DNA from: an uncultured Paraprevotella sp.
GTDB lineage: Bacteria > Bacteroidota > Bacteroidia > Bacteroidales > Bacteroidaceae
DNA length: 64,000 bases
Assembly: GCA_944321345.1 (NCBI GenBank)
Contig: CALUKY010000014.1
Location: forward strand, 1-64,000
Reading direction: 5' to 3'
The translations under genes were made by a program, and so were the position numbers. The notes under the pieces are model-generated. The model saw only the letters and a list, made by a program, of their open reading frames with translations, was not told where the DNA came from and ran no database searches. Below, piece by piece: positions 61,612 to 64,000 of the stretch; within the stretch, counting starts at the first letter, position 1, and each line of letters begins with the position of its first letter.

Positions 61612-63000
61612 TTACTGTCCTGCTTTCCAGAAGTCTTCTTCTTTCTGGCGTTTTGCCTTTTCTGCCTGATATGCCGCATTCGCTTTTTCGTATTCGGCAT
61701 TCTTGCGCTGTACATCGATGATGTTTGCTTTCAGGCGGTTTGCGGTACCGGAGATACTGATATCAGCTTCTGCAGCCTTGGTGCAATAGTTGGCAGCTTC
61801 GGTAAACTTTTTCTGCTTAGCCAATATCTGTGCGCGCAACAGATAAGTTCTTCCTGTTACAGCACTATTGTAGCTTATTGCCTTATCCAGATAGCTGAAT
61901 GCACTATTTACGTCATTTGCTTTTGAGAGTGCGCTGGCAATCTTCAGGGCAATGTTTGCTTTGGTTGTTTCTGTCTTGCACAATTCCAAAGCCTTGTCAT
62001 AGTACTGTACTGATTCTGCGCTCTTTCCGGCTTTGCTCATTTTCTGAGCCATACCGATCGCAGACTCGTAGCTAGGCTCGATATTGTAGGCATACTCTGC
62101 TGCCTTGTAGTAAACGTCCGTATCGTCACAGTCGTTAGTGGCCAACAGAACCAACGCTGATTTCAGATATGCCAGATTGTCCTTGTTTTCTTCAACTTTA
62201 GGTGTGAATATTGCAATAATCTGATCTCTGTCTGCTGCTTTAGACTGGGCGAAGATGGTTTCAATACGACTTAAAGTCGGGTCATACTGGGCAACAATTT
62301 TCTGTGCTGATACCTGATCCTGAGCCTGATTGGCCAATTCTAGCATTTTCTCACATACTTCGCGTGATTCCAGATAATCTTGAAGGAACTGTGCTCTGAA
62401 GCCTTGGTTGTCTGCTACATATTTCTGATAAGAAATGTCGAAAAACTTATCCAATACGAAACCTGGTATTTCCTTGGCACCTTCAGCCTTAATCATGTCT
62501 ATACCTTCGCGGAACATGGCATAAGCTTTGTCTATGCTGAAATCGTCTGCTACTCCCTGTCCGTAATAAGCATAATCGAATGCTTTGCGGGCAACTACGT
62601 CTCCTTTTGTAGCCTGAGCATTTTCGCTGGTAAATGAATTAAGACCATCCAAATTCTTCAAACGGGTGTCATACAAATCCATCAGTTCATTGAAGTATGC
62701 CTTTTTCTGTGCCATGTCGGTGGTGTTGATAATCAGATTTCCTAAAATGGCAGCACCATAGGCATATACACCTACCTGAGCAAAAGGAGCTTTGGTCAAA
62801 ACCTGTTTCCAAGGTTCATAAGCTGCAACCCAATCTTTGGCTTTATAATAGTTGCGATATTGAACGAGATTATTCAATACATCAATACTGTCCTGTCCGT
62901 GACCGATACGGTCATACACAGAAGTTCCTTCGTATTGGGCCAAAGCCGGTGTTGCAACTGCTGCCAAAGCAAGCGAGAAGGCGAATTTTTGTAATCTCAT
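61612..63000 (-). CDS. Exported TPR-repeat protein
   Basis: 462 residues with a classical signal peptide (MRLQKFAFSLALAAVATPALAQ). The rest is helical, with degenerate TPRs (KMSKAGKSAESVQYYDKALEL; GRTYLLRAQILAKQKKFTEAA) and a charged, Lys/Glu-rich C-terminus that is probably a coiled coil. Periplasmic scaffold role likely; partner unknown. A TACCTTTG -7 box lies at 63086-63079 (minus), 78 bases upstream. Confidence 0.78.
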   Translation of the reverse strand: MRLQKFAFSLALAAVATPALAQYEGTSVYDRIGHGQDSIDVLNNLVQYRNYYKAKDWVAAYEPWKQVLTKAPFAQVGVYAYGAAILGNLIINTTDMAQKKAYFNELMDLYDTRLKNLDGLNSFTSENAQATKGDVVARKAFDYAYYGQGVADDFSIDKAYAMFREGIDMIKAEGAKEIPGFVLDKFFDISYQKYVADNQGFRAQFLQDYLESREVCEKMLELANQAQDQVSAQKIVAQYDPTLSRIETIFAQSKAADRDQIIAIFTPKVEENKDNLAYLKSALVLLATNDCDDTDVYYKAAEYAYNIEPSYESAIGMAQKMSKAGKSAESVQYYDKALELCKTETTKANIALKIASALSKANDVNSAFSYLDKAISYNSAVTGRTYLLRAQILAKQKKFTEAANYCTKAAEADISISGTANRLKANIIDVQRKNAEYEKANAAYQAEKAKRQKEEDFWKAGQ

Positions 63001-63194
63001 GCTGGTTATTGTTTAAATTGATTATATTTCTGCTTCAATAAATACCTATTTAAAATTGACTTGTTCCGAAAACTTGGACAAAGGTACAAAAAAATTGACT
63101 TTGTTGTATCATATTTATAAAATAAAAATTGAATAATTACATTAGTTTTATTTTCATGTTGCGATTTAATTAAAGAATATTTTTGGTTTTACGC

Positions 63195-63225
63195 TTGGTT
63201 GACTTCAGATTTTTTTGCACTTTTG
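63195..63225 (+). promoter_or_regulatory. Predicted promoter of ilvA
   Basis: TTGG (63195-63198), 19-base spacer, CACTTTTG (63218-63225), one mismatch in the -7 box; 22 bases before ATG 63248. Confidence 0.6.
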
Positions 63226-63247
63226 TACCACACAAAACGAGAATGAT

Positions 63248-64000
63248 ATGTTGAATCTGGATAACTTTTACAAGGCACGCTATGTGTTAAGCCAGATAAT
63301 CAGGCACACTGACTTAATCCATGCACCAAATATCAATGCTGAATGCGATATTTATTTAAAACCGGAAAATCTTCAGACAACTGGATCTTTTAAGCTTCGG
63401 GGAGCTTACTATAAAATATCTCAATTAAGTGAAGAAGAACAGAAGCGCGGTGTTATTGCATGTTCTGCGGGAAATCATGCGCAGGGAGTTGCTTTGGGAG
63501 CTTCCTCACATGGTATAAAGTCCTTGATTTGCTTGCCGGAAGGAGCTCCGATCAGTAAAGTGGAGGCCACCCGGCGTTATGGAGCGGATATCTGTCTGGT
63601 GCCCGGAGTTTATGACGACGCTTATCAGGAAGCTATTCGGTTGCGCGATGAGCAGGGATATACTTTTATACATCCGTTTGACGATGAGCATGTAATTGCA
63701 GGGCAGGGTACCATTGGTTTGGAACTGTTGGAGCAATTGCCGGATTTGGAGGCAGTTATTGTGCCTATTGGAGGCGGAGGGTTGATCAGCGGAATCGCTT
63801 TTGCCATAAAATCCCTGAATCCAAAGGTTAAAGTCTATGGGGTACAGGCTCAAGGAGCACCGAGTATGCTTTACAGTCTGGAACAGCAGTGTCGTAAGAC
63901 CTTGAACACTGTTTCAACGATAGCAGATGGTATTGCTGTAAAAAAGCCGGGGCATTTTACCTATGAAATATGCAGTAAATATGTGGATGAAATAGTGACT
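63248..64000 (+). CDS. ilvA: Threonine dehydratase (5' part, runs off the window)
   Basis: First 251 residues of a PLP-dependent threonine ammonia-lyase, the entry enzyme to isoleucine synthesis. PLP lysine in TTGSFKLRGAYYK (K49), SAGNHAQGVA, and the phosphate loop PIGGGGLISGI. The open frame continues at 64000 with no stop; whether the ACT domain that sets biosynthetic (feedback) or catabolic type follows cannot be seen. Confidence 0.94.
   Translation, partial: MLNLDNFYKARYVLSQIIRHTDLIHAPNINAECDIYLKPENLQTTGSFKLRGAYYKISQLSEEEQKRGVIACSAGNHAQGVALGASSHGIKSLICLPEGAPISKVEATRRYGADICLVPGVYDDAYQEAIRLRDEQGYTFIHPFDDEHVIAGQGTIGLELLEQLPDLEAVIVPIGGGGLISGIAFAIKSLNPKVKVYGVQAQGAPSMLYSLEQQCRKTLNTVSTIADGIAVKKPGHFTYEICSKYVDEIVT

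Noticed and set aside
61425-61715. 96-codon minus-strand frame downstream of the exported TPR gene
   Set aside because: It overlaps the TPR gene's 3' end in another frame and its terminator, and shows no domain.

Overview
The window is a contiguous stretch of a Bacteroidales chromosome, most likely Bacteroidaceae (Bacteroides/Phocaeicola-like). Four things support this. The complete Bat aerotolerance operon is present. The -7/-33 promoters are of the Bacteroides type (TAnnTTTG with TTTG/TTGG 19-21 bp upstream) and recur before many genes. Bacteroidetes-restricted families and gene orders occur (rpmB-rpmG-DUF4295-ftsY-rimO, HU-rng-mutY-ssb-gldE, trpBEGDCFA, OMP_b-brl and PCMD proteins). Shine-Dalgarno sequences are scarce. 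I see no phage, insertion sequence or CRISPR array. Gene density is high and almost every convergent pair is separated by a bidirectional hairpin terminator.

Layout. 0-8 kb: pdxA and a flippase-like membrane protein; an acyltransferase-3 gene broken by an amber codon; fprA (flavodiiron protein); a short CbpA-type J protein; a cytosolic 5'-nucleotidase-like phosphatase overlapping mnmD. 8-14.4 kb: class III FBPase, a POTRA-less Omp85-type barrel, a PCMD-like exported protein, nspC (polyamine synthesis) and a five-tRNA cluster (Gly-Leu-Leu-Gly-Leu) that contains a tandem duplication. 14.4-19.6 kb: a BASS-family transporter, two unrecognised genes and a large TonB-receptor-like barrel. 19.6-27 kb: a housekeeping block (map, tsaD, cinA-C, rpmB, rpmG, DUF4295, ftsY, rimO) followed by an HU gene and an HU-transmembrane-LysM fusion. 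27-36.2 kb: moxR, DUF58, a membrane protein, batA-E and a PAP2 phosphatase as one apparent operon. 36.2-46.6 kb: a GH25 lysozyme, a K+/H+ antiporter, RNase G with an upstream 29-codon basic gene and HU, then mutY-ssb-gldE-PPTase and an AspT-type transporter. 46.6-53.5 kb: the full tryptophan operon trpBEGDCFA on the minus strand, headed by a Trp-Trp-Trp leader peptide and an intrinsic terminator, i.e. a classical attenuation layout. 53.6-64 kb: a small secreted protein, a stand-alone B3/B4 domain, a membrane-anchored DNA/RNA endonuclease, two tandem M6 metalloproteases with T9SS-like tails, NADP-glutamate dehydrogenase, an exported TPR protein, and the 5' part of threonine dehydratase.

The most noteworthy items are the membrane-spanning HU-LysM fusion (a candidate tether between nucleoid and cell wall), the trp leader/attenuator, the single-codon nonsense mutation in the acyltransferase, a long hairpin in the leader of RNase G, a perfect palindrome at the predicted start of transcription of an unknown gene, and T9SS-like sorting tails on two proteases.
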